Shown here: piece after piece, positions 9,897 to 21,360 of the stretch
Layout: each line of letters begins with the position of its first letter
How positions within the stretch are numbered: the first letter of the stretch is position 1
Source of the DNA: Bryopsis sp. KO-2023
Lineage: Eukaryota; Chlorophyta; Ulvophyceae; Bryopsidales; Bryopsidaceae
Direction: 5' to 3'
DNA length: 64,000 nucleotides
NCBI GenBank assembly: GCA_030272585.1
Contig: BSYQ01000004.1
Coordinates: 1,116,001-1,180,000 of the forward strand
The notes under the pieces: model-generated
Database searches by the model: none
What the model was told of the DNA's origin: nothing
What the model saw: the letters and a program-made list of their open reading frames with translations, nothing else
Program-made: the position numbers and the translations under genes

Positions 9897-10811
9897 ATGG
9901 CACACCCTAGATTACAAGAGGGGAGGGAACCCACGCGCACACTTCCGCTGTCGACGTCGGGAACAGCGGAGCCTAATGGCAGCGCAAACGGGCCTCGGCT
10001 AGATTTAGAGAGGGATTTCTGGAAACGCCGGGAAAGAGAAACCTTGATCGTGTGCGACGAACTCACCGCAGGTTTCGGGGTTCTGGGGTTTTTGGGACTG
10101 TATGTGTTGGGAACGGGGGCGGGCGTGCCTGTGGGGATGGGTGTCGCTCTCATGACGGCGTTAGAGATTTCGATGGCTTCGTCGAGGGAGTGGTATCTCC
10201 GACGACGGTCGCGTATTTTGGTACCCACCCGCATCGCCTTTGCCTATCTATACGGACTCGCAGGGTCGGCAGTGAGACTGCAGGGTGACGTTTCACCGCT
10301 GGCTGACACGCTGATGATGGGCACGTGGCCGTCGTTGGTGGGGGGAGCGTTAGGGATGCAACTTCCGTTCGGCCGGCACATAGCTGTGCAGACGGTGGCA
10401 TCGTTGCTGTCGAGTTCATTCCCTGGGCGGTTGTGCGAGGGGAGCTTCGGTGGGGACGCCTACAGACAGCTATTCAGAAATTTCGAAAGCAGAGTGGATG
10501 CGCTGGGCTCGACGTTAGTCCTCCTCTCGGCGCAAGGCACGGAGGATGCGTTGATTCGAGCCACGACACCCGCGAAGGATTGCTGCTGGGTCGTGTTGAA
10601 TTTCTGGAATCTCTGGCTCGGTTGGGTGTTGCCGACGTTGGCTCTGTGGTTCGTCGAGCGTCGCGCTCGAATCTTCTACCTCGCGCGACTGCGATTGGCG
10701 TCGAGGGGTAACTTTAGACTTCCCAGCGCCAATCTCTTAGCGCGTGCTGTATGGTGTTTCAATTTACTCGTGTTCTTTGAGGTGAGTTGGCGCTCTTTAA
10801 AGAGCGTCTGA
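9897..10811 (+). CDS. multi-pass membrane protein, unknown function
   Basis: 304 codons in one open frame from ATG 9897. After a polar N-terminus of about 45 residues there are hydrophobic segments at about 55-92 (GVLGFLGLYVLGTGAGVPVG and its continuation), 115-130, 145-175, 228-252 and 280-298, so four to six membrane passes are likely. Arg-rich loops lie between them. No family motif is recognised. A strong donor consensus (GAG|GTGAGT) at 10782 lies 10 codons before the stop, so the last residues may be read-through into an intron and the gene may continue. The homopolymer-rich DNA downstream contains no obvious further exon. Confidence 0.55.
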   Translation: MAHPRLQEGREPTRTLPLSTSGTAEPNGSANGPRLDLERDFWKRRERETLIVCDELTAGFGVLGFLGLYVLGTGAGVPVGMGVALMTALEISMASSREWYLRRRSRILVPTRIAFAYLYGLAGSAVRLQGDVSPLADTLMMGTWPSLVGGALGMQLPFGRHIAVQTVASLLSSSFPGRLCEGSFGGDAYRQLFRNFESRVDALGSTLVLLSAQGTEDALIRATTPAKDCCWVVLNFWNLWLGWVLPTLALWFVERRARIFYLARLRLASRGNFRLPSANLLARAVWCFNLLVFFEVSWRSLKSV

Positions 10812-13576
10812 CTGACGTTTTTTTTTTTTAAACACATTTCTATTTCAACTTTTTTTTTGGGGGGGGGAGAGGGAGGGAGGGGGTTTAGATCATAGCTTCA
10901 GAAAGATATTGGGAAATTTAAGCGGGGTAAAAAAAAAAATCCTCCCCTCCCCCTCATTTAAAAAAAAGAACAAAAAGGAATTTTCATACTTGGCAGAAAG
11001 GAAAAAAAAAGGAAAATAGCTAGCACCACCTGAAATGATCTTTTGATTTCTCAAAAAAAAAAAATGAATAGAAGTATTTAGGTAAATTGAAAAAAAAAAG
11101 GTTTTCTAGACAGTAGCATTTAAAAAAGGAAAAAAAAGAAAGGAAAAAAGTATGAAAGGAGGGAAAAAAGAAAGAAAGAAAAATATCTAAAAATAGATCG
11201 GGTTTCAGGGATATAGCAAATGATGATGTTTCTTCCTCTCAACTTTATTCCCATTCAAGTTAGGTCAATGTTGGTTTCTTTTAAATATTAAAAATGATGC
11301 TTTCTATGGCTGCATTGACGGTCCCATTTGTAAGGGTCATATTCTTTTTTCCCAGAGCAACCTTGAGTGGTAAAAAAAACAAACAAGAAGAAAAGAGTGA
11401 TTTTTTTTCTTTCTTTTTTGAAAATGAAACCTTTAGTTCTGTCGTGGTCCTCTTCTATATGGTGGGTTGATTTTTAGTTGGGCAAACGGACCAAAAAATT
11501 ATATTCCTCTCTCTTTTTTAGGATTTTCGGGAAAAATGTGGGGCTGAAACGTTTTTTCAATGATGATTGGCGAAAGAGGGGGGGGGGAAAGAAAGTTGTG
11601 TCTGTAGTTTTAGTAAGGATTTTTTTAATTTCTTTTTTCGTTTGTCTTTTATTTGATGGGGTTTGATAAATAACGGGCTTTGGGGTCAACTCAATGACTT
11701 TTCTTTATGTTTGGTTTAAGGAAGCGGGCATAATACCTTTCGAAAAGTTTGACAGAATTTGTTGTTCTTTTTTTTTTGGAAAAGCTGCAGCGAATTCTCG
11801 ATGGATTCTACGGAAAAAAAAAACCCAAAAAAAAGAGTGGAAAATTGCTTCCTTTTTCTTTGGTGGTTATTTTTTTTTCCCGGTACTTTTTTTCCCTCCT
11901 TGGAAAACCCGGGATCTGTGTTCCTGGCTTTTTTTTATTAAATGTTTTTTTTTTAATATATGATGCACATTATTTTTTTCTTTCTTTTTTTTCTTGATTC
12001 TTTTTTTTAATCGGTGGTGTGCATGGAAAATATGGGGGAAAAACAGAAAAAAAAGTCATTATGTGAAAAAAAAAAGACTTGGCGGGGGGGGGGGGGTGGA
12101 TTCAACATTTGTTTGGAAAAGAGAACCTTTCCCCGATTGGTTTGAACTTGGACCCGTTTTTTTTTGCTAAAAGCTTTTGGCAAAAAGCCAGGAAAGCTAC
12201 TGTGAGGTGTGCCAAGGGGAATGTCTGACTGAGAGGTGATCTAACATTTTTGGGGGGGTGAAGGAATATTGGTGAGAGGCAGTGGGAAGAAAACCAAAGA
12301 AAAAAAAAAAAGAAAAGGGAAAAACTGAATGAAAACCAAAAAAAACGGAAGTTGGGGAGGGGGAGGCGGGACTGTATTTTGGCAAGAGGATTTGGAATTT
12401 GGGGTCGGCAGTTTGCATGGGTGGGATTGGGAAAAAGCATGTGAGCAGCTTTCACTCTTTTAAAAGAGGAGAGAAAAAAAGTTGAAAAAAAACAAAACAG
12501 AAAATTACGAGGAAAAAAAAAAAGAAAGGGAGGAAGATTGTTATTATTGATGGCAAACTTATTCCAATTTTTTAGGGGGGCTGAATTGTGTAAAGGTGCG
12601 ATCGGAAGGATGTTTCGTAACACAGAAAGGAAAAAAACAAGACAGCAAAAACCACGAAAAAAGGAAAAAAAAGGAAAAAGTGAAAGGAAAGAAAAGAAAA
12701 ATGACGAAAAAAAGAAAGGAAAAGTAAAAAGAAAAAGGAAAATGAATGTATGGAAAAAGTCTTCAGGAAAAAAAAAAAGAGAAAAAAAAAAAAGAAGAAA
12801 AACCTGAAAAAAACAAAAAAAACAAAACAAGGAGGAGTATGTTTGAACGATTATCAACCGGATCTAAACTTTTTGCGTTTTTTTTTTTTTTTGGAAAAGC
12901 GCACAGCGATGGGATGGCTTTGAGGAGTGGTTTGATATTTTCAATGGGAGTTTCGGGATTGGGCGAATCTTTTGGGGGTGGAGGGGGCAAAAAAAATTTG
13001 GGCAAAAAACGATCACATGAGATCGTCCGCCCGACTTTGAATCCAATTTGACCCCAGTCTCTTTGGCTATTTTTAAAACCATTCGGATTATGCTGTAATG
13101 TCTTTCTCTGTATGGCAAAAAACACCTTATTTTTTTTAATGGTTATTTTGCAACCACCATCATCTCTGTCCAGTCAATTGTCAATTTCATGTCCTTGCAG
13201 AAACCCAACACCAGCTTCCATTTTTTTTTCCCAATCCCCACCCAATTTTCCAGGTCCTCCACCCGTTTTCCACCCACCTTTACCCAAACGTACGTTTTTA
13301 TTCATTTTCAAACAAAACAAAAAAACCCCGAATCGTTTTCACCGCGGCGTTTGTCTGTGGGACGGGGAAACTAGGAGAGGAAAAAAATGACGTAACCTCG
13401 TAGCTGATTTTCGTATTCTGTCCAAAAATGGGCCCTATCTATTCCCCAATTCTAATAGGGGCATCAGATCCGTCAGCCGTCCTCGGGAAACGCAGAGAAA
13501 GCGGAGCTTCGCCAAGTCCCAAGCATCGCTGTGCAGGGACGTCGCCCAACTTGTTTTTTCGGGAGCAGGGGAAAGA
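10812..13576. other. homopolymer-rich low-complexity intergenic block
   Basis: About 2.7 kb dominated by A, T and G runs of 7-14 bases, with purine-rich stretches on the plus strand (for example 12640-12830). Apparent open frames here are Lys- or Phe-rich by composition and are not supported as genes. A TGACGTAA element (bZIP-type core) at 13388-13395 lies about 190 bases before the 14-3-3 start codon. Confidence 0.6.
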
Positions 13577-15912
13577 ATGGCCGAGGTGGACAGGGAAGAA
13601 TGCGTGTATATGGCCAAACTCGCCGAACAGGCGGAGAGGTACGACGAGATGGTGGAAGAAGTGAAAAAGATCGCGAAAATGGTCCACGACCAGGAGCTGT
13701 CCGTCGAGGAAAGGAACTTGCTTTCCGTGGCCTACAAGAATGTCATTGGAGCTAGACGGGCGTCGTGGAGAATCGTCTTCAGTATCGAGCAGAAAGAAGA
13801 AAACAAAGGGAACGAGGAAAACGTGGCCAGGATAAAGAAGTACCGCCTGTCGGTAAGCCCCACGAGCAGCGAACGAGCGAATGTTCGAATGAATCAGCAG
13901 AGTTTGGCGATTCGAGGCGCTTGGGGTGTTCAATTTTCTTCAGCTATAGTCTTTTTTTTTTCCTGGTGGGGGAGCTGCCCGGAAACCGAAACTTTGACAC
14001 TTTCCTCGCGTTTTCCCCCCTTTTCCTCATCGCATGTTGTCCCCAGCGCGTCTGATCTGAACGCGGGTTGTATTGGTTGCTGCGTTTTCTGGTTGCGGTA
14101 AGAGTGACGAAGGGGTCAGTCCGTACGGTTTTCTCCCCTCGTGAAAAGGAATCCATTCGACCCCGTAGGTTCTTTTCGATCGATGTAGGGGGTGGGGGGA
14201 AGCTTCTAGCTCCGGGATTCATCGCTCGAAACAGTCCCGACGGTTTTCTTCCGGGCAAAACACCGTTTCTCCTACCTCCTCCCCACCCCCCTGGACGCAA
14301 CCATCCAGTTTCCCCGATTTTTAGCTTGGCTTCCTTCCACCCCGTGCTGTGGTTTCTCCGCTCCCGCTGCGGTCTTCTTGTCGTCTCATCCTTTGACAAT
14401 TCGCTGGGAAACGCAGGTCGAAGACGAACTCGGCGGAATTTGCAAGAGCATTCTGGATCTCTTGGATGAGCACCTCATCCCCACCGCCCCAGGGGGGGAG
14501 GCCAAAGTTTTCTATCTGAAGATGAAGGGTGATTATCATAGATACCTGGCTGAGTTCCGAACCGGGCAGCAGAGAAAGGATGAGGCCGAACAAACATACC
14601 TCGCCTACAAGGCGGCCCAGGTACCAACCCAGAAATTGCTCAACTCCAAAAATTCTTGCCCCTCCATTGCTAGCAACTTTTCACCTCCATCCAAGCTGGG
14701 GAAACTTTGGCCAACCCTGTTTATTTTCCGACTTGCATCACCAAAGTCGTATATTAACTTGGCTGTTGGGACTTGTATCCTAAGCTGTGGGGGATCTTTT
14801 CCAAAAATCGTGGTTATATGAAGTCATATATGCCAGTTTAGATTAGTTCCACTCACCATATGGTTTTCTGTCCCGAGTGCATTATCCAGGAAGTTTTTTT
14901 TTTCGTTTGTCATTGTAGGACATTGCTTTGGCTGACCTTGCCCCAACGCACCCAATCCGACTGGGCCTCGCGTTGAACTTCTCCGTGTTCTACTACGAGA
15001 TCGAAAACTCTCCAGACAAGGCGTGCTGCCTTGCCAAGCAGGTATTCCTCCCCCCCAAAACCCGAAACAATTGACACAAAAATGCCCGCTGCCCTAAACC
15101 ATCAACATTCCACTCCCGCTTCACGTGTTTCTCTCCTACCTTTGTCCTTTGTCGTTTCTGTCAGAGGACAGCGATCGAGTAGAGTTCGATGGGAAGTTTT
15201 TTTGTCGATGGGTACTGTTGTACCGATGGGAGTTTGCAAAATTGATTTTTGTGGTTTGGAAAAAAAAAAAATTCAGGCCTTCGATGATGCCATTGCTGAG
15301 CTTGACAAGCTTGGGGATGACTCCTACAAAGACAGCACCCTCATCATGCAGCTCTTGAGGGACAACTTGACTTTGTGGACGTCCGACATGCAGGTAATGA
15401 GCACTATCGCAGTGTCACTTTTCTTTTCTTTTGAAACAAAAAGTATATTTTAATCCAATAATGAGAAACCCAGATTTTTCTTTAAACCCAGATCTATCGA
15501 CCTGCTTGAAGGCTGCTTATTTTGCAAAGGATAACTTTTTCCCTCGCTGAATAATGTTCTTCTTTTTGGAACTTTGGATTGGGGTGAAAATGTCGTGGAC
15601 AGCGAAACTCTAAAGTTTGTGTTTGCGAAAGAAAGCATCCATAATTTTTTCCAACAACAGTTTGGTATGATGGTACCTCAACAGTTTTCCTAGGAGATAA
15701 CTGTTATCCTTGCTTGTTGAAAGAATATGGTGATCATGGGGTGGATCCTTTTTCTTTTTTTCTTTGCCATTTGTTTTGTTCTGCTCGCTTTTGGTTTCCG
15801 GACGCCTTACGTTTTTGGGCGGGTTTCTGTGTGGGAAAAAAATTAGGAGCAAGATCAAGGCAAGGATGCTGGCGACGACACGAAAGTGGAGGATGTTAAA
15901 GATGAGCCTTGA
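13577..15912 (+). CDS. 14-3-3 protein, five exons
   Basis: Exons 13577-13852, 14417-14620, 14919-15041, 15277-15393 and 15847-15912, all introns phase 0 and GT-AG, give 261 residues, close to the usual 245-265. The N-terminus [20 protein letters not shown], the signature [20 protein letters not shown] and the second signature ending [13 protein letters not shown] identify the family. Phosphopeptide-binding residues (Lys and Arg of helix 3, the RYLAEF region, and the Asn of [14 protein letters not shown]) are present. The protein is a dimeric adaptor that binds phosphoserine/threonine clients in the cytosol or nucleus. The last exon encodes only the variable acidic tail ([11 protein letters not shown]...). 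The short exon 5 and its acceptor (ATTAG|GAG at 15846) are the least certain part. Confidence 0.93.
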
Positions 15913-18204
15913 CGCTGATCCCTCATGCACATCAGAGCGTGTTTTCCTTATCGCAGTTCATTACTGAGAGAAAGAGAAAAGAAAAAAAAAGGGTTTTTTT
16001 GGGAGGGGGGTTTGGGGGGGTTGGGTTAGGAAAAGAGGGAATTACGGGGAGGGGGGGAAGGAAGCGGGGAAACAACAGCAGAAAAGCAAAAAAAAGCAAA
16101 AAAAAAATGGGGTGGAAATGGTTTCACATCTATTTTTGTTCTATTTTTGGCATTTCCTGTGCTCCTGGATTGGGATGGGTTGGGAGGATGGGGGGAAAAG
16201 ATAAGAGAAAAGAGAAAAGCTCTGCGGCTGATAGTATTTCTTTTTTTTTCTTGCTTTTTTTTTTTTTTTATTTTTGGATTTTGGGGGTGCTTTGAAATTG
16301 GAGGAGCCAAAAAAAAAGGGGGGGGGTCGGGGGGTGAGCGAAAAGGGTATTTTACAAGAAAGACGAAAACACAGAGAGAGAGAGAAAAATGAAATATGGA
16401 CTGACAACATTTTTACGTGGTAATTTGGAAAGAGATGAAGCTAAAGTGCTGGAATGAAGGAAAGTTTTCTTTCTTTATATCTTGTTGCGTTTTCTGTGCG
16501 TCCCCACCCACTCTCATAAGATCTATGCTGTTAAGAGGGGGGAAAAAAAAGAAAGAAAGAGGAACAGAAGAAGAAAAACACTTTGCAAAATTTCCATTCT
16601 TTTCTGTATTGTTTTTTTCTGATGTGGATATTCCAGCAATATGGTCGTAAAAGAAAGGATTTTGCCATGTCTGTCTCTGTTTGTCTGTGTGTGTGGCTTT
16701 TTTTTTTCCTTCAACGACGCAAATATCTTCTTTTTTTGTGGGGTGAGGGAAGATCTGCATGTAGTTTCTCTCTTCTTCGGGCACAGCACCGACAAGTGAG
16801 TTGCTGATGTAAACAAAGTCGATTTTGACCATCCGTACAATGCTTCATTTCATCATTGGGCTTCCCTTTTTCTTTCCAAGAGAGGATGAAAGAGAACAGC
16901 TTTTAGGGGTATTGTTATGTTCGTGTGTGTGTGTGTCTTTTTTTTTTCTTGAGGCAAAGAAATGGTTCTGGGAAATAGAATGAGCTGTGGGCGACTGTGT
17001 GTGTGAGTGTGTTTCTGTTTTTGAGAAAAAAAGAGAGCAAGAATCGAAAAAAAAATCCTTGTCATTCCGAGAAACCTGGGAGGGTCAACTAAATGTGGCA
17101 CTAGATCGAGAGAAAAAGGGGGAAAAAAATGAAGGTGAATGTGTGGGGTTTTCTTCTTTTTGGCATGTTTTTGAACAGTGGGTGGTAAGGAGTACAGGGA
17201 AAAGTAAAAACTCCCCCCCCCTTTCTCTTAGGCATGTTTGTTAATTGCCTCGAACCCCCCATCGTTGGGTGGGGGAGAGGGGCTGCTTCTCGGAAAGAGA
17301 AAAGTGGGACGGGCGTCTGCATTTTCTTGTGTCTTGTTAAGCACTCGGGGGTTGTCGATTATATGACTATTAAGCGGTGTTTTTTTTTTCCAATTGTTTT
17401 GTTAGCTGGGAATGCTGTCTGTGTTATTGAAAAAAAAAAATTCATTGGGAATGTTTCTAGCCCATTGCATATTCTGTTGTGCTGTTGAGGATCTATGGTG
17501 TGTCTCTCGATGAAGCTGCAGGTTTCGAATTAAACAAGGCCTCGTTTAATTTGAGGCAAGCTTTGTCAGTGTTCTGCAATTCCCTCATCAGTTTCCCCTA
17601 AGCGATGGTCGAATTTTTCATCAGCAGGGATATTGGCAGAGAGAAACTAGTTTTCCTTTGAACCGAGGCTTGTCTTGAGATCGCCATTGATTACTGCAAT
17701 CAATTTTAGTCACTTGGGGGGCATTAAGATAACTCCAAATCCAGTGAGGAAAATAGGTTGCCTGGAATCTTAGGAATCTGTTGATGCATGGCAGACCCAT
17801 TATTTTCATCCCCTTCGTGGAAAGGAATTATCCATGCACCACTGTTGAGCCCAGGGGGTATTTATTTGTTCTCATTTGTTTTTCGATAAACCAGACAACA
17901 CCTTTCTTCATGCAGTGTATTGCCAAATTCTGGAATGAGAAATATATGTACAGGCAGCATTCCCTTTAGGTGGAGGAGTGAATCGCATTCCATGCCACCT
18001 GTGTTTGACCACTTCCAGGCTTCCACAAAATCCATTCACCATCTTTTCAATAGCAGATTGCAATACCCCCTTTCGAAACCGAAAGAGTCCTTCAGCAACA
18101 ATTACACAAGAATAAATCGTTCGTACAAATACAGAGATTGTTCACTCTCGATTTAAAAAAAATAGGAAAATATTATATCGAACTCCTCCAAAGTCATTGG
18201 CCCC
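15913..18204. other. 3' UTR and homopolymer-rich intergenic DNA
   Basis: From the 14-3-3 stop to about 17460 the DNA again consists of long A, T and G runs and TG microsatellites (near 16690, 16925 and 17000). From 17500 to 18200 composition is ordinary, but I find no convincing coding exon. The end of this interval is the 3' flank of the minus-strand oxygenase gene. Confidence 0.5.
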
Positions 18205-20150
18205 TCAATCATGGTCGGCGTGAACCCAATCCAGAAACAAGAATTTTTGACGGAGTTCAAGGGCAGCTTTTCTAGCGAAAAAGGCTGCCACCATGACTGC
18301 CAAAATTCCAGCACCCCCCAGTGCTGTGGACAACTTCGAAACAATGCCCTTCACTCCAATCGACCCAAACAAAGCACACAACCCCCCGAAAGAAAGAATC
18401 ATGGCCAGCTGTGCAGCAGCCACGACTGTTTCAGCCAATTTTAAACCTCGCTGGCATTCCTTGCATTCTTTGGTGTGAGACTCGTATCGATCCTGCAATT
18501 CCTGCCTGGAGAGATCGCTCATTTCCATGGCTTGCCCTGATGGAAAAGAGGGACCCCCGTTTCCCTTGCTGTCCATCCACTCTCTGATGGCCCGGATCGC
18601 CAAATCTGACGATGTTGGCAAGAAGAACTTTCTCCAACCCCCCTTATTGCCCCCGGTTGCATCGGTCCCTCTTTTTGCAGCTTCCACCCTCAAGTTTCTG
18701 TCTTGTGCATTCAAAAACACAGTGTCCGAATCGAAAACTGTGCTAGTGACGAGGTGGGGAATCCAGGGAAAGAGTTTCAACGCCAACGGCGGCGGTTTGT
18801 CAGACCTGGGCGAAATTTGGAAAAAAATGACCCTGCATTTTCCAGCCTCCAAGGGAACACTGTACGTTGCTGAGAAAGTGGAAAGCTCCTTCAACTCCTG
18901 CACCTGTTCGGTATAGTTAGGCGCCGCTACAGTCACCCTGGACGGCAACCCATTTATCAAACAGTCCCAAGATCCCAAATTGTGTTCTTCTTTGATGTGC
19001 GGTCCTACTTTCGCATCCACCGGCTTCATGTCCAAGGACTTAGCATTGTACCGATTGAAGAAGGGGAAAGCTGCGTGGTGGGCCACCGGGAGGTGGGCAG
19101 GGTCCGCTAGGTTCTCCAAGAGAACATCGCAGCTGTATGGTAGAATCCTTGTGTAGCCAAGTGGAACGCCCAAATCTGCATATTTGTCTGCACGCTGAGC
19201 CAAGTCCTCACGCATGGGGATGGGATAGGCCTCGGACTCTTCCAGGCTTGATTCGGAAGCATCTGGCCAGAGCCACAGCACTCCACCCACCACCTGCAAA
19301 CCGCATCAGAAGTTCTGATTCTGATTCTGATTCTGATTCTGATTCTGGGAGTTCTGATTCAGAACTCCCAGCACACTGGCAACAAGCAGTATAGCACAGG
19401 ACATCCGCACCAGGATCAAAATCAAGAAACACACACACAGCATCCTACAACGCATTTCTGTGAACGAGCTGCACTCAGCCTCTTGGCCTTGTGGCAAATC
19501 ATTTCAAAATTCAATGGAGGCACTTGGATTGCAGGCGAACTATCGGTGGACCACCAGACACTGCCCCTACATCAAAATCCAGAAACTGATGTCCCCACCT
19601 TGGCAGGGTATTTCGTCACTCTCGACCTCCGACTGTCACATGCTGTGCATTCAGCAGCTTCGCTGTCTGCCTGGGGAATCTTGACACATTTTCCGGCCTC
19701 GTCAAATCTCCATGCATGGTAGGCACACAGCAAGGTCCCATCGTCCTCCACCCTGCCTTCAGACAGGGGTGCCAGGCGATGAGGACAAGCATCATCCATC
19801 AAATTCCAATTTCCAGATGGGCCCTTCCACGCCACATACCATCGCCCCATGAGTTGAATCCGATTAGGCCGATCGTTTTCCAAATTTCTGACCAGATTCA
19901 CCGGCCACCACGTTTTGAACCAATTGAATGCCTCCTCTGGATCCTTGTTGTTTTCCACACCTGGCTCGGTGGTTTGTGCCACATCCGAAGCTGCAACGGT
20001 TGGAACATAGCCTGTGATTTTGTGGAAGGGTCGCTTGTGGAGTTGGGGACCTTTGTTGATGAACCTTGAAATTGGCCTCCTTTTCAGTGGGTGACGGCAG
20101 CCACTGAGGTGCGCTCCACCAGCAAGCACATTGTCTGTGGGCGTTTTTAC
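18205..20150 (-). CDS. pheophorbide a oxygenase-like Rieske protein (PAO/TIC55/PTC52 family), start unresolved
   Basis: Minus-strand exons 20150-19599 and 19293-18205 join in phase 0 (YPAK|VVGGVLWLWPD) for 546 residues. A further 5' exon must supply the start, since exon 20150 begins at an acceptor (TGCAG|GTA). The first about 75 residues are basic and Ser/Thr-rich, like a plastid transit peptide. A Rieske 2Fe-2S motif, CPHRLAPLSEG...CAYH, lies at about residues 112-133, and the mononuclear iron motif ENLADPAHLPVAHH follows in exon 2. The C-terminus has the family's redox pair HTKECKECQ, two hydrophobic segments and the ending FLDWVHADHD. Known members oxygenate pheophorbide a or protochlorophyllide, or act at the inner envelope. 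The canonical YHGW is YHAW here. Which of the three subfamilies it belongs to cannot be decided by eye. Confidence 0.88.
19313..19346. repeat. TTCTGA hexanucleotide microsatellite in the oxygenase intron
   Basis: Five to six tandem TTCTGA units inside the 305-bp intron, immediately followed by a perfect 25-nt inverted repeat (TGGGAGTTCTGA, one spacer base, and its complement, 19346-19370). Confidence 0.9.
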
Positions 20151-21360
20151 CTGCACCACACCCCAGCCAAGTATTAGATCGCACTAAACACAGGGAATTC
20201 TGAGAACGACAATGCTCCGACACGGAACTGGGTCCGATGCATCGAATTAAGGATTCGTGAATTTGCGGCCGCATGCTTGCATGGTATGGCATGGTTTAAA
20301 AGTCACAGTGGCAACCTGGTTGAGCAGCATTGGCAGTTCCGACACGATGACGGCTTCGTCAAGGGTAGAAAAGAGCAAACTGGACGCACCCCCTGATGCT
20401 TAAGAATTTCTCAGGGGTCCAGAGGCGTCGTAGTTGCTGTTCGCATGTGCGTCACATGTTAACTTTATAAAGAAGCTCATGCATCTGTTGTAGCATTTTG
20501 TGTGTGTCCCCATGCGATGTTCTTGTTTTTTTGTTCGTCAAAATTCAAATTTTGGTTTGTTCAGCAATTGTCTCTCTCGGTTGATTCGATTTCCTTCGAA
20601 GGCACGAGTCGAGACATGAACGTCAGTTCAGTTAGGTCAATCTTCTACGAGCGAACGTTTTTTGTGTTAAAAAGTGGGAGCAATCCACCTCCTTCGCCAC
20701 GAACGGAGGGTGCGCCCAAAAAACAAGCTGCAAAGTTTCGGTTTGCCCTTTTTTGGGGGGACGAGGAAAGAACAGAATTCGGGATATCTACCACGCCAGA
20801 GATAGGCGAGTTCGTAAACATTGCTTGTTTGTTTCAACCAGCAAGTACATACGTTCTCCGAAAAAAATCAACGCCAGTAAAAACGCCCCCCCCCCCCTCG
20901 AGTAACCTCAGTGTAGGAAATCCCCCCCACAGCTGTCGCATATCCGAAACTTATAACAAGGAAGGGAAAGATTTTGGTGTGTGCCGAATGCGGCGGCGCA
21001 AATAACCGCGAAACACGTTTGACCGTTTTCTACTGTGCTTTTCTAAATCTCGAAGGCGGGCGCAGCCTCCAATTGAAGGACTTCTCCTTGATACGAATTG
21101 AAACGCATTTCCCTCGCGAAACACTGTGGCGGCGATCATGGAAAGCGCCTTGACACACACATCTGTGAGGAGACTTGAATATTTATCTCGACACCCCGAC
21201 TGCCAAGGGCTGGCGTTCAGTCAAAAGGTCAACGGTGTGCACCACAAGCTCCCCTTCAGCTGACGTCTTCGTCGACGATCGCAGCGAGGCGGCTGGCTTC
21301 CCGGCCAAAACATCGTTGGCTCAACAATTTGAAAATTAGACATAGGGGGCCTTCATCTCC
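20151..21360. other. divergent intergenic region between oxygenase and giant ORF
   Basis: This interval should contain the missing first exon of the minus-strand oxygenase. A short minus-strand candidate, ATGCTGCTCAACCAG before a GT, lies near 20320-20335, but the junction is not proven. The promoter of the giant plus-strand gene is probably here too. A plus-strand frame 20502-21005 has no protein-like features and a C-run, and I do not call it. Confidence 0.35.

Noticed and set aside
12102-12857. 251-codon minus-strand frame and similar Lys- or Phe-rich frames in 10.8-13.4 and 15.9-17.5 kb
   Set aside because: They are translations of A/T homopolymer runs, with no domain, no splice context and both strands open by composition.
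20502-21005. 167-codon plus-strand frame
   Set aside because: No protein-like pattern; it contains a C-run encoding Pro repeats and lies in the promoter region between two divergent genes.
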